From: Culex pipiens pallens
Lineage: Eukaryota; Arthropoda; Insecta; Diptera; Culicidae
NCBI RefSeq assembly: GCF_016801865.2
Contig: NC_068938.1
Location: forward strand, 76,535,316-76,599,315
DNA: 64,000 nt
Direction: 5' to 3'
The number at the start of each line of letters is the position of its first letter. Position 1 is the first letter of the stretch. This document shows positions 36,561 to 46,761 of the stretch, piece by piece. Under the pieces are notes generated by a model that worked only from the letters and a program-made list of their open reading frames with translations, did not search any database and was not told the origin of the DNA. The position numbers and the translations under genes are program-made.

Positions 36561-39210
36561 GTAGAACTTTTCAGCATTTATTTTGAAAAGTGTTGCTATT
36601 CGATTCTGCTATTTGTAGTACAGAAAAGTAGGCTATTTCGTCGTTCAAAAATGACAAGAAAAGTAAGTAGTTTCACGACGGAATTGCAAAAAGAGTTTTT
36701 ATAACTCTCTGCATATTTTTTTTGTTGAATTGGCTGAAATGTATATATTTCACGTCGTATCTATGTGAAAATATTTACTTTTCCTGTCATTCTCGAATGA
36801 AATTACGGCCATTTTTTCATCGCCAAAATGAAAGTACTGAAGGATACATTTCAGCATGTATTTGAGTTATAAAAAGTTCAGCTTTTCAGGACTTGTATCG
36901 ATAATTGTTACTTTTTTTATCGCCCAATCTCAACATAAATTTATAATACCTTTTAAATTTAATTTGTTAAGCCAACACTTCACTTACTTTAATTATTATG
37001 TTTGTCCCAGATTCTAATATTTGAAACTTTATACAAATTTATTTTCCTACTTAATAACATGTTGGAAAAAATAAATTCACACACATCCTGTCTTTTGACA
37101 TTTTTTGTGAATCAGTGTCTTTGTTTAAATTTTAAACAATATTTGTTTTGTTTAGTTTAATGTAAATATACAAAAAACAAACAAATTTTGCCTTTATCGA
37201 ACCTGTTTCAATAATCCATCAAGTGCAGACCATCCCGAGTTTCTTCGCTCCGTACATCGCTTTCGGCAACTCAATAAATAATTATTAATCAAATATTTGA
37301 TTTATTCAAGATACGCCATAAATCAGGTTGATATACACACTTCGAAAAAATCGTGTAATTTTCTGTTGATTCAATGCACATAACTGGAGCGTGAAATAAG
37401 ACGTAGGATTGTGTCTGATTTGAAAATTACACGAACCAAACAATCAACCGAAGTCGTGTAAAATTACATTTAACGCAATTCTTGTGGGAAATTATTCTTA
37501 TTGGAATTGGATAATTCTCGCGAAATGAAAGGAAACATGTTACGTTCGATTTTATCGATAATTTTTATTGAACATAGCCATATAAATATTTCACTCATCA
37601 CAATAATTTAAAATTCATCACACAGTCACAACACTTTTGTTTTTACTTGTTTTACTGAAATCCCCACAAGGTCAAGTGTGGTCCCGTCTCCAAATTACGG
37701 ACGATTCCCCGGATGTCCGCCTCCAATCAGTTCTCTCGTGCCCCTTTTTTCTTCACCGGGCTTAGTTCATCTTAACCGGTCTTGAGCACCCGGCTGATCT
37801 GATCCCGTCTTCATCAGCATCATGGTTCACTTCGGCCTGGCCAGAGCGCACATTCCGGAACGAACTCCGACGAAAGGAAGAGCAGCATCTGTGAAATCAT
37901 TGAAACTACTAATAATTAATCTGGAAAACACGAAAGCCAGTTATATTTACCTTTGTTATTGCCAGATAAATGTCCTCGATGGATGATAGGTGTTGGTTCC
38001 AACAAATTTAAGTCGATTTTTCTAGGAGGACTGAGCCTCAGCTGCAGCCGCTTCAAAAATTTTGATTCACGCAACATGGCTGACATTTGTCAAACTGTCA
38101 AGCAGGATGAATCGTCGCGTCGTGAAATTAAGTTCCATTCCACTTAAAATTACATCAAAAGACACGCTCCAGTCATGTGCATTAAACGAAACTTAAAATT
38201 CAGTCAAAAGTGTTTTGTTTATTATTTCATGTGATGTAAAATTCCAGATTTGTGTGTGCGGTTAAAATTTGAAGCGTTGTGTGATAATTATCACAATTTT
38301 ACATTGCATTTTGGATTACATGCATTGTTTTTAAATGATGTTTGAGATTATGTCATGTGTAAAATTCATAATTTTTTAGTGTGTACACGGCGCGACACAC
38401 ACACGCACGCGTACCCTCGCTCGAATATTGTGCGCCGCGATAAACAAAAAGTCCGGCCAAAAATTTACGATCGAGACGACACAAAAGTCAAAGAAAAAAT
38501 CGGGCAATATTCCCGCGGAGGAGAAATGTCGGGAGATTTATGCAAAAATCGAGTGAAATTGGTGGCAAGATCCACTTCAACCTCACTATCTCGATGATCG
38601 CCGGTTGATTCCGCAGGGTTGTTGAGGGGGTGACCGGGAAAAAGAAAACGCCACTCTCAAGATTTATGAGTGACATGAACTTCTGGGTCCTCGATCGACG
38701 ACGACGACCCGGACCCGGTCCTCCGCGCTTATCGGATGAGACTGATCTGTTCCGCATGTTTCGGCCAATATTGCCAGAACGAATTTAAATCAATGGACCC
38801 GGCTGCAGCGAAAGGGGATTTCTTTTGGTTTTTCATTTTTTTCGGGGGAACCCGTACTAGCAGAACTGGTAATTACGAGCTCATAAATAACTTTTGGGTC
38901 ATTTTTCACCGTGCGCAGATCTTGTGTGTGTGTGTGAGCGGATTGATACGATCGCGATTATTAGCATTTTGTCATCTCTGGCAGGGCTTGTTTACATATG
39001 GAGGAGTTCTTTTGGAAATCGATAGTTTTCATTTTTTGGATTGTTTTCAAAAATGTACATTATTCTTAGAGTAACTATTTATTTAGAATCGACCTCCTAG
39101 TAAGGTAGTATGGTTTTAAAATCTTATGTTAATGTAAAAGTAAGCCTCAAAAACTATTTCTTGTACTTTTTTTAATTTGCTATATGATTTTATAAACATA
39201 CTGTGCATAT
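36561..39210. other. Non-coding stretch with a TE-poor GC-rich island
   Basis: Positions 36590-36900 belong to the inverted-repeat family of 6279-7130. From about 38390 to 38900 the sequence is GC-rich and free of recognisable elements; open frames there (for example 38355-38597) have no motif. No exon is supported. Confidence 0.45.
37336..38388. mobile_element. Possible TIR element with ACTGGAGCGTG arms
   Basis: 'caatgcacataactggagcgtg' near 37372 is mirrored by 'cacgctccagtcatgtgcatt' near 38163. Poly-purine 'aaaaaatcgtgtaattt' near 37346 is mirrored loosely by 'aaaattcataatttttt' near 38360. It probably represents an element of about 1 kb, with a GC-richer centre around 37650-38130. The boundaries are uncertain. 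Confidence 0.45.
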
Positions 39211-39219
39211 ACAGTAAAA

Positions 39220-40978
39220 CAATTACAGCTCCCTCCGTGTACGCACGAGAGCATGCAGCTAGTGCTCAGTGCTCCATCGTTTTTTCGATTTTTTTCGCCG
39301 TAATTGATTGTGGTTACCCGCGAGTTTGCTTCTCCAGCATGCCAAAGGCCGGCCGTGGCCGTGGCAGTTCGAGTGCGGCCTCGAAAAACCCGCGAAGTTC
39401 GTCTACCGGCCGTGTGCAAAAAGGTAAACAAACCAACGCCGTGTCGGCCGCCATCGCGCAGGGGAGCGTCAGCACTGAAGGCATCGACAAAAAGCTACTA
39501 CATCCTGGATATGTCCCAAGATCACCAGTGCGAACCCGTTCCGGTACTTCCGGTGCCACGACCAGTGGCACATCAACATCCGCCAACATCCCCATCAGGA
39601 ACGAGTTCCAGATGCTGAGCGACGACGAAGAAAATAACAACTCTGACGGTAGCAGCACTACCGACGACGACGACGACGATGATGGTCGTGCACGGAAAAA
39701 AGTGCCGACGTCAAAAAAGAACAACTCTCCAGCGGAACGTAGACCACCTCCAATTTTTGTTTTGGACACGTTAGCGGACGATGTTGACGAGTTGCTGGAA
39801 GGCCTCGGATATTGTCTGAAAATCGGTAAGTCGGCAGTGCAAGTGATCACACTGACCAAAAAGAATTTTGACCTGGTGTTTGAAGAATTGAAGCGTAGCA
39901 ACTTCAACTTCTACACATTCAACCCCGAGAAGCCCCCTGTTAAGGTTGTCTTGCAGGGTTATCAAGACCGTCCGATCTCCGACCTGAAGGGTCACCTTTC
40001 GGACGCCGGAATAAAACCGCGGGAGATTAAAGTGCTCTCGCGCAAGACAACGGTAACAGGTACACACACACTGTACCTGTTGTACTTCGACCGCGGCACC
40101 GTCAAGATCCAAGACCTGCGGCGGACTAAAACGTTGGACGGTTTTTGGGTAAACTGGCGGTTTTACACCAAGAACCCGACGGACGTAGCGCAATGCCACC
40201 GTTGCCAGAAATTCGGCCACGGCTCGCGGAACTGCAACCTCCGGCCCCGCTGCGTGAAGTGCGGTGAGTCACACCTCTCGGAGGCGTGCGCACTGCCACG
40301 AAAGGCGGACTTGGGGGACAAGGCAGAACAAACCAAGCCACGCGTAAAGTGCGCGAACTGTGACGGCAACCATACCGGCAATTACCGCGGATGCGTCGCG
40401 CGCAAGGCCTACCTCGAGGAGCAGGAAAAGAGGAAGAAGAAAGCGTCCCACCCTCCTCAGCGAAGTACGAGCGCAGCCGTTCCTGCAGCTGGACAGCGTA
40501 CGGTTCCAGCGGACAGCTCAGCGTTCCCTCCTGGATGGGGGCGATCGTTCGCCAGCGTAGTCGCTGCCGGTAGCGGCAGTACGGCCCAGCAAGAAGTCAC
40601 CGGGGAAGATCTCTTCACCCTGCCGGAGTTCTTTGCTCTCGCGGGGGAGATGATGACGCGGTTTCGGAGCTGCCGGAACAAGGCGGAACAATTCCTGGCC
40701 CTTGGGGAACTGATGATCAAACACATCTACAAAGGATAAATTTTCTGTGATCTAGTATTAAGCTTTCTCTTTCTCTATCCCCTTTCCTTTGCAATTTATG
40801 TAAGTTTTTTTATAGTTTTTTCTTACTCTTGCTAGTGCCTTAGTTAAAGAAATAATTGTTCCTAAATGGATTATGATGCAACACACAGCTGTAAGGAACT
40901 CCAAAACTCTGTTATGCACTTCAAAATAACTCATTGTATCTTGATTATTCACCAATAAAACCGAATTGAATTGAATTG
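39220..40978 (+). mobile_element. Gag-only (ORF1-only) non-LTR retroelement
   Basis: A 1.76-kb unit with a short 5' leader, one intact reading frame, a short 3' UTR with AATAAA at 40954-40959, and a tail of GAATT repeats ending at 40978. No reverse transcriptase or endonuclease frame follows: only about 240 bp separate the ORF stop from the tail. The GAATT tail in place of poly(A) is typical of several insect non-LTR lineages. It must borrow the replication machinery of another element. It appears to interrupt a MITE end (CAGTAAAA at 39212-39219 on the left, AAATCATGG from 40981 on the right). Confidence 0.75.
39339..40739 (+). CDS. ORF1/Gag-like protein with three CCHC zinc knuckles
   Basis: The product is 466 residues from the ATG at 39339. 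The frame is open further upstream to 39177, but that part is a hydrophobic, UTR-like stretch and MPKAGRGRGSS is a natural start. Residues 1-150 are low-complexity, Ser/Arg/Asp-rich, with an acidic DDDDDDD run. About 195-285 is a globular RNA-binding-type region as found before the knuckles in Jockey/I-clade ORF1 (PRE-C2HC type). Zinc knuckles follow at 286-299 (CHRCQKFGHGSRNC), 305-317 (CVKCGESHLSEAC) and 338-352 (CANCDGNHTGNYRGC). The C-terminal 100 residues are Ala/Pro-rich and then helical. Such proteins coat element RNA and carry it to target DNA. There are no stops or frameshifts, suggesting recent mobility. Confidence 0.85.
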   Translation: MPKAGRGRGSSSAASKNPRSSSTGRVQKGKQTNAVSAAIAQGSVSTEGIDKKLLHPGYVPRSPVRTRSGTSGATTSGTSTSANIPIRNEFQMLSDDEENNNSDGSSTTDDDDDDDGRARKKVPTSKKNNSPAERRPPPIFVLDTLADDVDELLEGLGYCLKIGKSAVQVITLTKKNFDLVFEELKRSNFNFYTFNPEKPPVKVVLQGYQDRPISDLKGHLSDAGIKPREIKVLSRKTTVTGTHTLYLLYFDRGTVKIQDLRRTKTLDGFWVNWRFYTKNPTDVAQCHRCQKFGHGSRNCNLRPRCVKCGESHLSEACALPRKADLGDKAEQTKPRVKCANCDGNHTGNYRGCVARKAYLEEQEKRKKKASHPPQRSTSAAVPAAGQRTVPADSSAFPPGWGRSFASVVAAGSGSTAQQEVTGEDLFTLPEFFALAGEMMTRFRSCRNKAEQFLALGELMIKHIYKG

Positions 40979-41354
40979 AAAAATCATGGTAATATTACAT
41001 CTGGGAAGGGGTACATCTTTTATGTCAGAAAAAATGAGTAATATTACCTCTAAAAGTTTGTAATTTTACCACTTTTCTAATGCAATGTCACTTTTTCAGT
41101 CTAAATTGAAGTAACATTACATCAGCCTTCCAAATTTACACAACTTTTTACTTTTTGCAAACTTTTGTTTTTATCTACACAGTTGAAAAATGTGTAATTT
41201 TGGAAGGTTAGATATTACCTCTTTTATGATGTAATTTTACCTCAATTTTGACTGAAAAAGTGACATTGCACTAGAAAAGTGGTAAAAACACACACTTTCA
41301 GAGGTAAAATTACCCCTTTCCAGATGTAATATTACCATGATTTTTTTACTGTGC
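40979..41354. mobile_element. MITE with ~170-bp inverted arms
   Basis: AAATCATGGTAATATTACAT at 40981 is mirrored by ATGTAATATTACCATGATTT ending near 41343. The arms (40979-41155 and 41186-41354) also share 'gaaaaagtgacattgca' and its complement. The right end reads TTTTTTTACTG. The matching left terminus CAGTAAAA lies at 39212-39219, on the far side of the Gag-only element. Confidence 0.8.
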
Positions 41355-42065
41355 AGTAGTCATTCATAACATTGAACATATTGGATCACTCTTGATTAAA
41401 TCAATAAGATGTTTTTATTTCTAGTTTCTTTGTGTTATCTTTGGATTAAAAAAAACACATACAAGTTAAGTGTGTGTTTTCCTGCCCAGATCAATCTTTT
41501 CGTGATTCAGAGTATTACTGCAAATCTAACTGATTATGAGTATTTTTTTTTATAAATATTTTTTCCGACTTTTGTGCAAATTTGTCTAAAACGTTTAATT
41601 TTATCTCCAAAAATGTGTAAATTTTCTACGTTTTCATTGTAATGCCACTTCTTTAGACTCAATTTAGGTAATATTACATCATAAAGAGGTAATATTAAAC
41701 CTTCCAATTTTACAACCTCCAAAACTACTTTTTTTTACTGTGAAGGCATATATCAACATTTTACACCTACACATTTTTTTTTTTCAAAAAATCATGGATC
41801 TTAGACATTAATATTGTCCTGATTTTTCCACACAAAAAAAACATAACAAATTAGTGAAAACACTTTGAAAAATGTGTAAATTTAGAAAGAGTAAAATTTT
41901 ATGTTATTTTACATGTGTGATGATGTTTAATCAACAAAATTAAAATCGAATAAATGCAATTCAACTGCCAGTTTACAGAAAAAAAAGAATACATTTTAAC
42001 GCAATAAATAAGCATTTTGTGATATTTTTGAATGATAATTTGCTATTTGCTATAAAGTCAAGTGC
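41355..42065. other. Non-coding, with a remnant of the same MITE family
   Basis: Positions about 41585-41745 carry decayed words of the preceding MITE ('aggtaatattacatcataaagaggtaatatta', 'tttttttactgtg'). Nothing else is recognised. Confidence 0.5.
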
Positions 42066-42073
42066 ATTATATT

Positions 42074-44899
42074 CAGAGCCGTACCTTGGGTCCACGGCGC
42101 CCTTGGCGAAGCATTAATTTGGCGCCCCTCCCAAATTTACAAGCATTTTGATAAATTGATGTTAATTTTCAATGATTGCTTCAATGAGTTTTGATTTTAT
42201 AATTGCATTTGGAGACCTTATGGTTAAATTCAGGAACACAGTTATTTTATGTTTCATTTTTAAAATAATATGAGATAGGTTGAATTAAAAATTATTGTAG
42301 GAATGAAGTTGCAAGAATATTTTCTCAGATTTCATAAAATCGATTATTATATCAGGGTTTTGTTTTTTTTATTTATTTTTCAGATAAATGCACAGAATAC
42401 TCAATCTTGATACATTTTGCTATAACCTGTTAACAAATTTGATATTTTCTAAGCCTGTCTAATTTGACCTGATCTAGTATCAATTTAATTGTATAAACAA
42501 TGAACTTTCCCGGATTTGTAAAATAATTAGCTGATTTGGCTTTAAATTTCATCAGAAAAAAGAAAAAATCCTTCTTCAAAATAAAAAAAAAAATAAGTCG
42601 ATGCCCCTGTGCTCTCTTGTTCTATCTAAATAAGAATCCCAGCAAGCTTTGAACAAAAGAGCACTCCGGCATCGGAGTACAGTCCAAGCTCGATTATCCG
42701 AAGGCTTGTCAATTTCACTTCGGATAATCGGATCAAGAAAAAAATATTTTTTCGTTGTCTTATTTTTGATCGTTGAGCTTTAGTATGACCCCTAAACTAC
42801 TCTAAAGTGATCTGGAATTTTTAAACCCGAAATGGCGGCTAAAATGGCGGTGATGCAAATTTGAAAAATGCATTTTTCAATTTTATAGGTATTCAACCAT
42901 TCAAATTTAACTAAAATGGGGTCGCAGAACTCGAATTTTATGTTAAAAGTCAGAATATAAAAAAACAAGAAAAAACCATTTCTTTGTTGTGATTCGATTA
43001 TCCGAAGTCCCATACAAACCTTCGGATAATCGAGTCTGGACTGTATAATTTTTCAACATGCAGCGGCAGTGCCACATTTCGTCAAAATCAATTAAAGATC
43101 ATTCAAAATCCAGCGCAATTCATGATGAAACTTATTTTATTGATAATAATTAGAGCATTTTATTTGGTAAAAAAATATCAAGATAAGAAGTTTTTATTCA
43201 TTTTTTGTGCTTTGATCATACGATGCTTGCGAATATTTTTCATTTTTTTAATTATTTATGTTTTGCATATTTTTTTTTTCATCGGTACTTTTTTATTTAT
43301 TTTTAATTCATTAAATTAAATTTTATATTCCAGTAAATTATTTTTGCGAGGGCAAACCTGTTTCCTACCCAAAATATTAATATTATTTTTTTGTTTAATT
43401 TAAAAAAGTGATGTTCAGAACAGCTTGTGCTTTCTTATAATATTGATCTTATTGGTGAAAATTTACAGCAGTTTTCCTATTTTTAAACTCTAGTATTTGG
43501 AATAGCGCTTGTAAATTTTAATGCACAAAGTTGCTTAAAAGGGGAAATCATGCTGAAAATATTTCATAGGCCATTTTTTTTAAACTGGGCAGAATGGCCC
43601 GCCTAAGTAAAATGCGCCAAAAACCATAGAAAAACATACAAATTTATGAATCCAGTGTAGTAGGCTTATGCTTTGGAATGTTCCCTTCAATGTTGTATAC
43701 TTGGTTGTTGAAATTTTTTTACTTAAAACTATTTTTGAGCCACTTTAAAAAAAATGTTTTTTCGACTACTTTTCCAGGGTGCGGGGCAGAATGGACCACC
43801 TTAGAAAACAAGCCATTTCGTCTAATACAACGTTGAAGGGAGATAAGAAGTGACTTAAGGGACCTTTCTAACATAGTTTCCATGAAGTTTGATCACTTTT
43901 ATAAAAATAGTCACTTAACAAAACAAACATTTTTGAAAATAGTGTTAATATGTTGTAATAAGACACTATTTTTACAAATAAGCATCAAAACAAGTAAAAA
44001 ATCAACTAATGTTGCATTAAACATGATTTGTGAAGCTACCAGGAGTGAAATAATCCATTTAATCCAAATTTCGTAACTTTTGATTGTTTTTATAAGGCAG
44101 GAAAAGGGTGGTCCATTCTGCCCCCAAGTGGATTTTTATTTAACACTTCCACCACCAAGCCTCTAAATGATTTGAAGGTTCCGTTGTTGTTTGTTTACCT
44201 TGGTAGTAACATCTAGTAACATTATAAGCATTGAACAAACTTTTTCGAACAATCCAACTTTTCAGAAAGCTTATTTAAAAACCTCGAAATAAACAACATT
44301 TGCGTGGTTTTGTCAGTAATTTACATTTTTGCTCATAATTTGAAAAATACAATGAATTCAAACGTGGTTTTCGGTTTGGTGATGTTATTTGACGTCTTTT
44401 ATAAGACCCTTGCCCTACAGTTGGTCTAAATCCATTCTAAAGCCCAAAACCAAGGGTGGCCCATTCTGCCCCCCCCCCCCTGCCCCTAGTTAAACATTTT
44501 TTTAGTCTGGAAGGTATGACTCATTATGCAACGGTTCAAACATTAATGCTGTTTTTATTTTAAGAAGCTCTTCTAGAACTCCTTCAACTTTCTGTCACTT
44601 GAGCGCCCCTTCTTTGATGAAAAAATAAATTTAGCATTAAGTATGAATTTTCAAAAACACTTCGATTGAAATATTCATAGAATTGATTTTGGCGCCCCTA
44701 AATCATTTTTTTATATTTTAAACCAAATTATCTAGTTATTTGTAGTTCTACTTTATAATTTGGCGCCCTTTCTGTTTCAAATACCTAATGGGAATGTTAT
44801 AACTGACATGAAATGTTGTACAATCATCGATTTCGGCGCCCCCCAAGGGCTGGCGCCCTTGGCGGTCGCCAACTGCGCCAACCCCTAGGTACGGCGCTG
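42074..44899. mobile_element. 2.8-kb hAT-type element with 8-bp target duplication
   Basis: The left end CAGAGCCGTACCTTGGG and the right end CCCCTAGGTACGGCGCTG are inverted repeats with few mismatches. The element is flanked by the perfect 8-mer ATTATATT (42066-42073 and 44900-44907), diagnostic of hAT-like insertion. GGCGCCC words recur along the body (near 42097, 42122, 44692, 44762 and 44837). Other repeats have inserted inside it: the MITE at 42680-43043 and an inverted repeat with GGGCAGAATGG ends (about 43587-44480). No transposase frame of useful length remains, so it is dead or non-autonomous. Confidence 0.8.
42680..43043. mobile_element. Tc1/mariner (pogo)-like MITE with TA duplication
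   Basis: The termini are CAGTCCAAGCTCGATTATCC and, inverted, GGATAATCGAGTCTGGACTG, with TA on both sides (42678-42679 and 43044-43045). Secondary copies of the ATTATCCGAAG word lie just inside each end. The 364-bp length without coding potential is typical of MITEs made by pogo/Tigger-type transposases. A related decayed copy lies at about 56285-56416. Confidence 0.85.
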
Positions 44900-44907
44900 A
44901 TTATATT

Positions 44908-46470
44908 CTAATCTTGAAGGGAACGGTATTGATACTAACTAGAGACATATATTTTTAGCTAAAGAAATGATTTTTTTTCAGTAGATTTTCCTGCTGAACA
45001 CTTATCTTATATTCTGCATCAATAAATTGTCTGCAACTGTCTTCAAATATCTAAAAGTTTGCAGAAAAATCTTCAAATCTGAAATCCCTGCATCAAAAAG
45101 CATGGGAAAATAGCACTTCTAAGGTTTATTTTTAAAGTTTATCTTGGCTTTGCATTTTTTGGGTCAAATTTGGCTTTACTTTTTATGTCGAAATATGTAT
45201 GGAATATATTTTGTTTTGCCCCAGTTTTTGCTTTGACACACTTTATCGTTACAGTTAAAAAAAAAAACAAATAAATCGAAAAATCTCTGGTAAAAGTTGC
45301 CCCAACCCCTCTTCGATTTGCGTGAAATTTTGTCTTAAGGGGTAACCTTCCTTCCTGATCACGAATCCGAGGTCCGTTTTTTGATATCTCGACCCCTTCA
45401 ACGTTTGAACATGCGAAAAAATACATGTTTTTCAATAATTTGCAGCCTGAAACGGTGATGAGATAGAAATTTGGTGTCAAAGGGACTTTAATGTAAAATT
45501 GGACACCCGATTTGAAAGCGTACTCAAAATTCTGGAAAAAAACATATTTTTTCGAAAAAACACATAAAAAGTTTTAAATTCTCTGCAATTTTTCGCTACT
45601 CAACAGTAAAAAACATGGAACATGTCATTTACGGGCAATTTTATGTACTTTTCGCAATACATTAACCCATAAGTTTTTTTTTTCATTTAAAACAAACAAT
45701 TTGATTTCAACTTTTTGTAATTGTCTGCTCTACAATTTTGTTGAACATTGTTACACTATAAAAAATAAACCTGCAAAGCTAGAAAAAATACGAAACTTCT
45801 AAATTATAAATTTTGTTCTAAATCTGGTTTAATGTAGATTTGAAAAGTACATTAACTTTGCCTTAAACTTACATGTTTAAATTTTTACTGTTATGTTTCG
45901 AAAAATTGCAGAGTTTTTAAAACTTGTTTTGTGTTTTTTCGGAGAAAATACGTTCTTTTTTCGGAACTTTAAGTACGCCATCAAATCGGGCGTCCAATTT
46001 TACATAGCAGTTCTTTGACTTCAAATTTTCATCTCATCACCATTTCAGGCTGCAAATTATTGAAAAACATGTATTTTTTCGCATGTTCAACGGGTCGCAC
46101 CGCCCCTCCGCCACGAGATATCAAAAAACGGAGCTCGGATTCGTGATCAGGGACAAAAGTTACTCTTTAGGACAAAGTTTCACGAAAATCGAAGAGGGGT
46201 CGGGGCTACTGCTGGGTGAGTTAACGGAGAATGACCCAGATAAGAACTAAATATTCTGATGTCTGAGATTAAATCTTCTCGATCTATGTTATCGTTTACT
46301 AATTTCCCAAAGAATCACTTCCCAAAAGATCCCCGCGGTCCAATCGGTTGAACTTTCCGCGATCGTTGTCTCGATCGGTTGTTCCACCGCATACGACCAT
46401 ATCTACTCCGAGATCTTTAAATATTAAAGTTTTGTTTGTTTCCTTTCTCTGTCTCTTCCATTCCCTCCAG
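44908..46470. other. Non-coding upstream flank or intron of laminin exons
   Basis: It contains the inverted-repeat element at 45295-46212. The last 250 bases run into the polypyrimidine tract CTCTTCCATTCCCTCCAG that forms the 3' splice site of the first laminin exon in the window. This is therefore the 3' end of an intron. Confidence 0.6.
45295..46212. mobile_element. 0.9-kb foldback element
   Basis: The arms run about 45295-45618 and 45882-46212. 'ccccaacccctcttcgattt' is mirrored by 'aaatcgaagaggggtcgggg', and 'tttttcaataatttgcagcctgaaa' by its complement near 46047. The outer 'gagaatgaccca' on the right resembles the GGGTCATTCC ends of the 3127-5354 element, so they may be distant relatives. 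It is non-coding. Confidence 0.7.
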
Positions 46471-46761
46471 CCTGCAACTGCCACGTCCAGGGATCGCTGA
46501 ATCGAATCTGCAACCAGCAGCGGGGCCTCTGCGTGTGCAAACCCTTTGTGGAGGGTCGGCAGTGCAACCGGTGCGTGGCCGGCTACTGGAATCTGGAGTC
46601 CGGCGTGGGCTGCATCCAGTGTACGTGCGATCCCAGCGGGAGCGTCCACCAGGAGTGCGACGCGTTTAGCGGCCAGTGCTACTGCAAGCCAGGGGTGGAA
46701 GGGCCGAGCTGCGATCGATGTCAACCAGGGTATTACGGATTCTCTAGTCAGGGGTGTAAGA
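46471..46761 (+). CDS. LanA: Laminin alpha exon 1 in window: two LE domains
   Basis: It starts after TTCCCTCCAG with two bases of a split codon and ends AAG A|GTGAGT (phase 1). It encodes CNCHVQGSLNRIC... and TCDPSGSVHQEC..., two laminin-type EGF modules with eight-cysteine spacing. It cannot be the first exon of the gene: it has no start codon and no signal peptide. Confidence 0.95.

Noticed and set aside
39177..39338. N-terminal extension of the Gag-like ORF to 39177
   Set aside because: The extension crosses the MITE remnant and the inferred 5' end of the element near 39220; the ATG at 39339 gives a typical ORF1 start.
39314..39907. Minus-strand open frame of 197 codons
   Set aside because: Complement of the Gag-like ORF; Ser-rich composition arises from the GAC/GAT runs on the plus strand.
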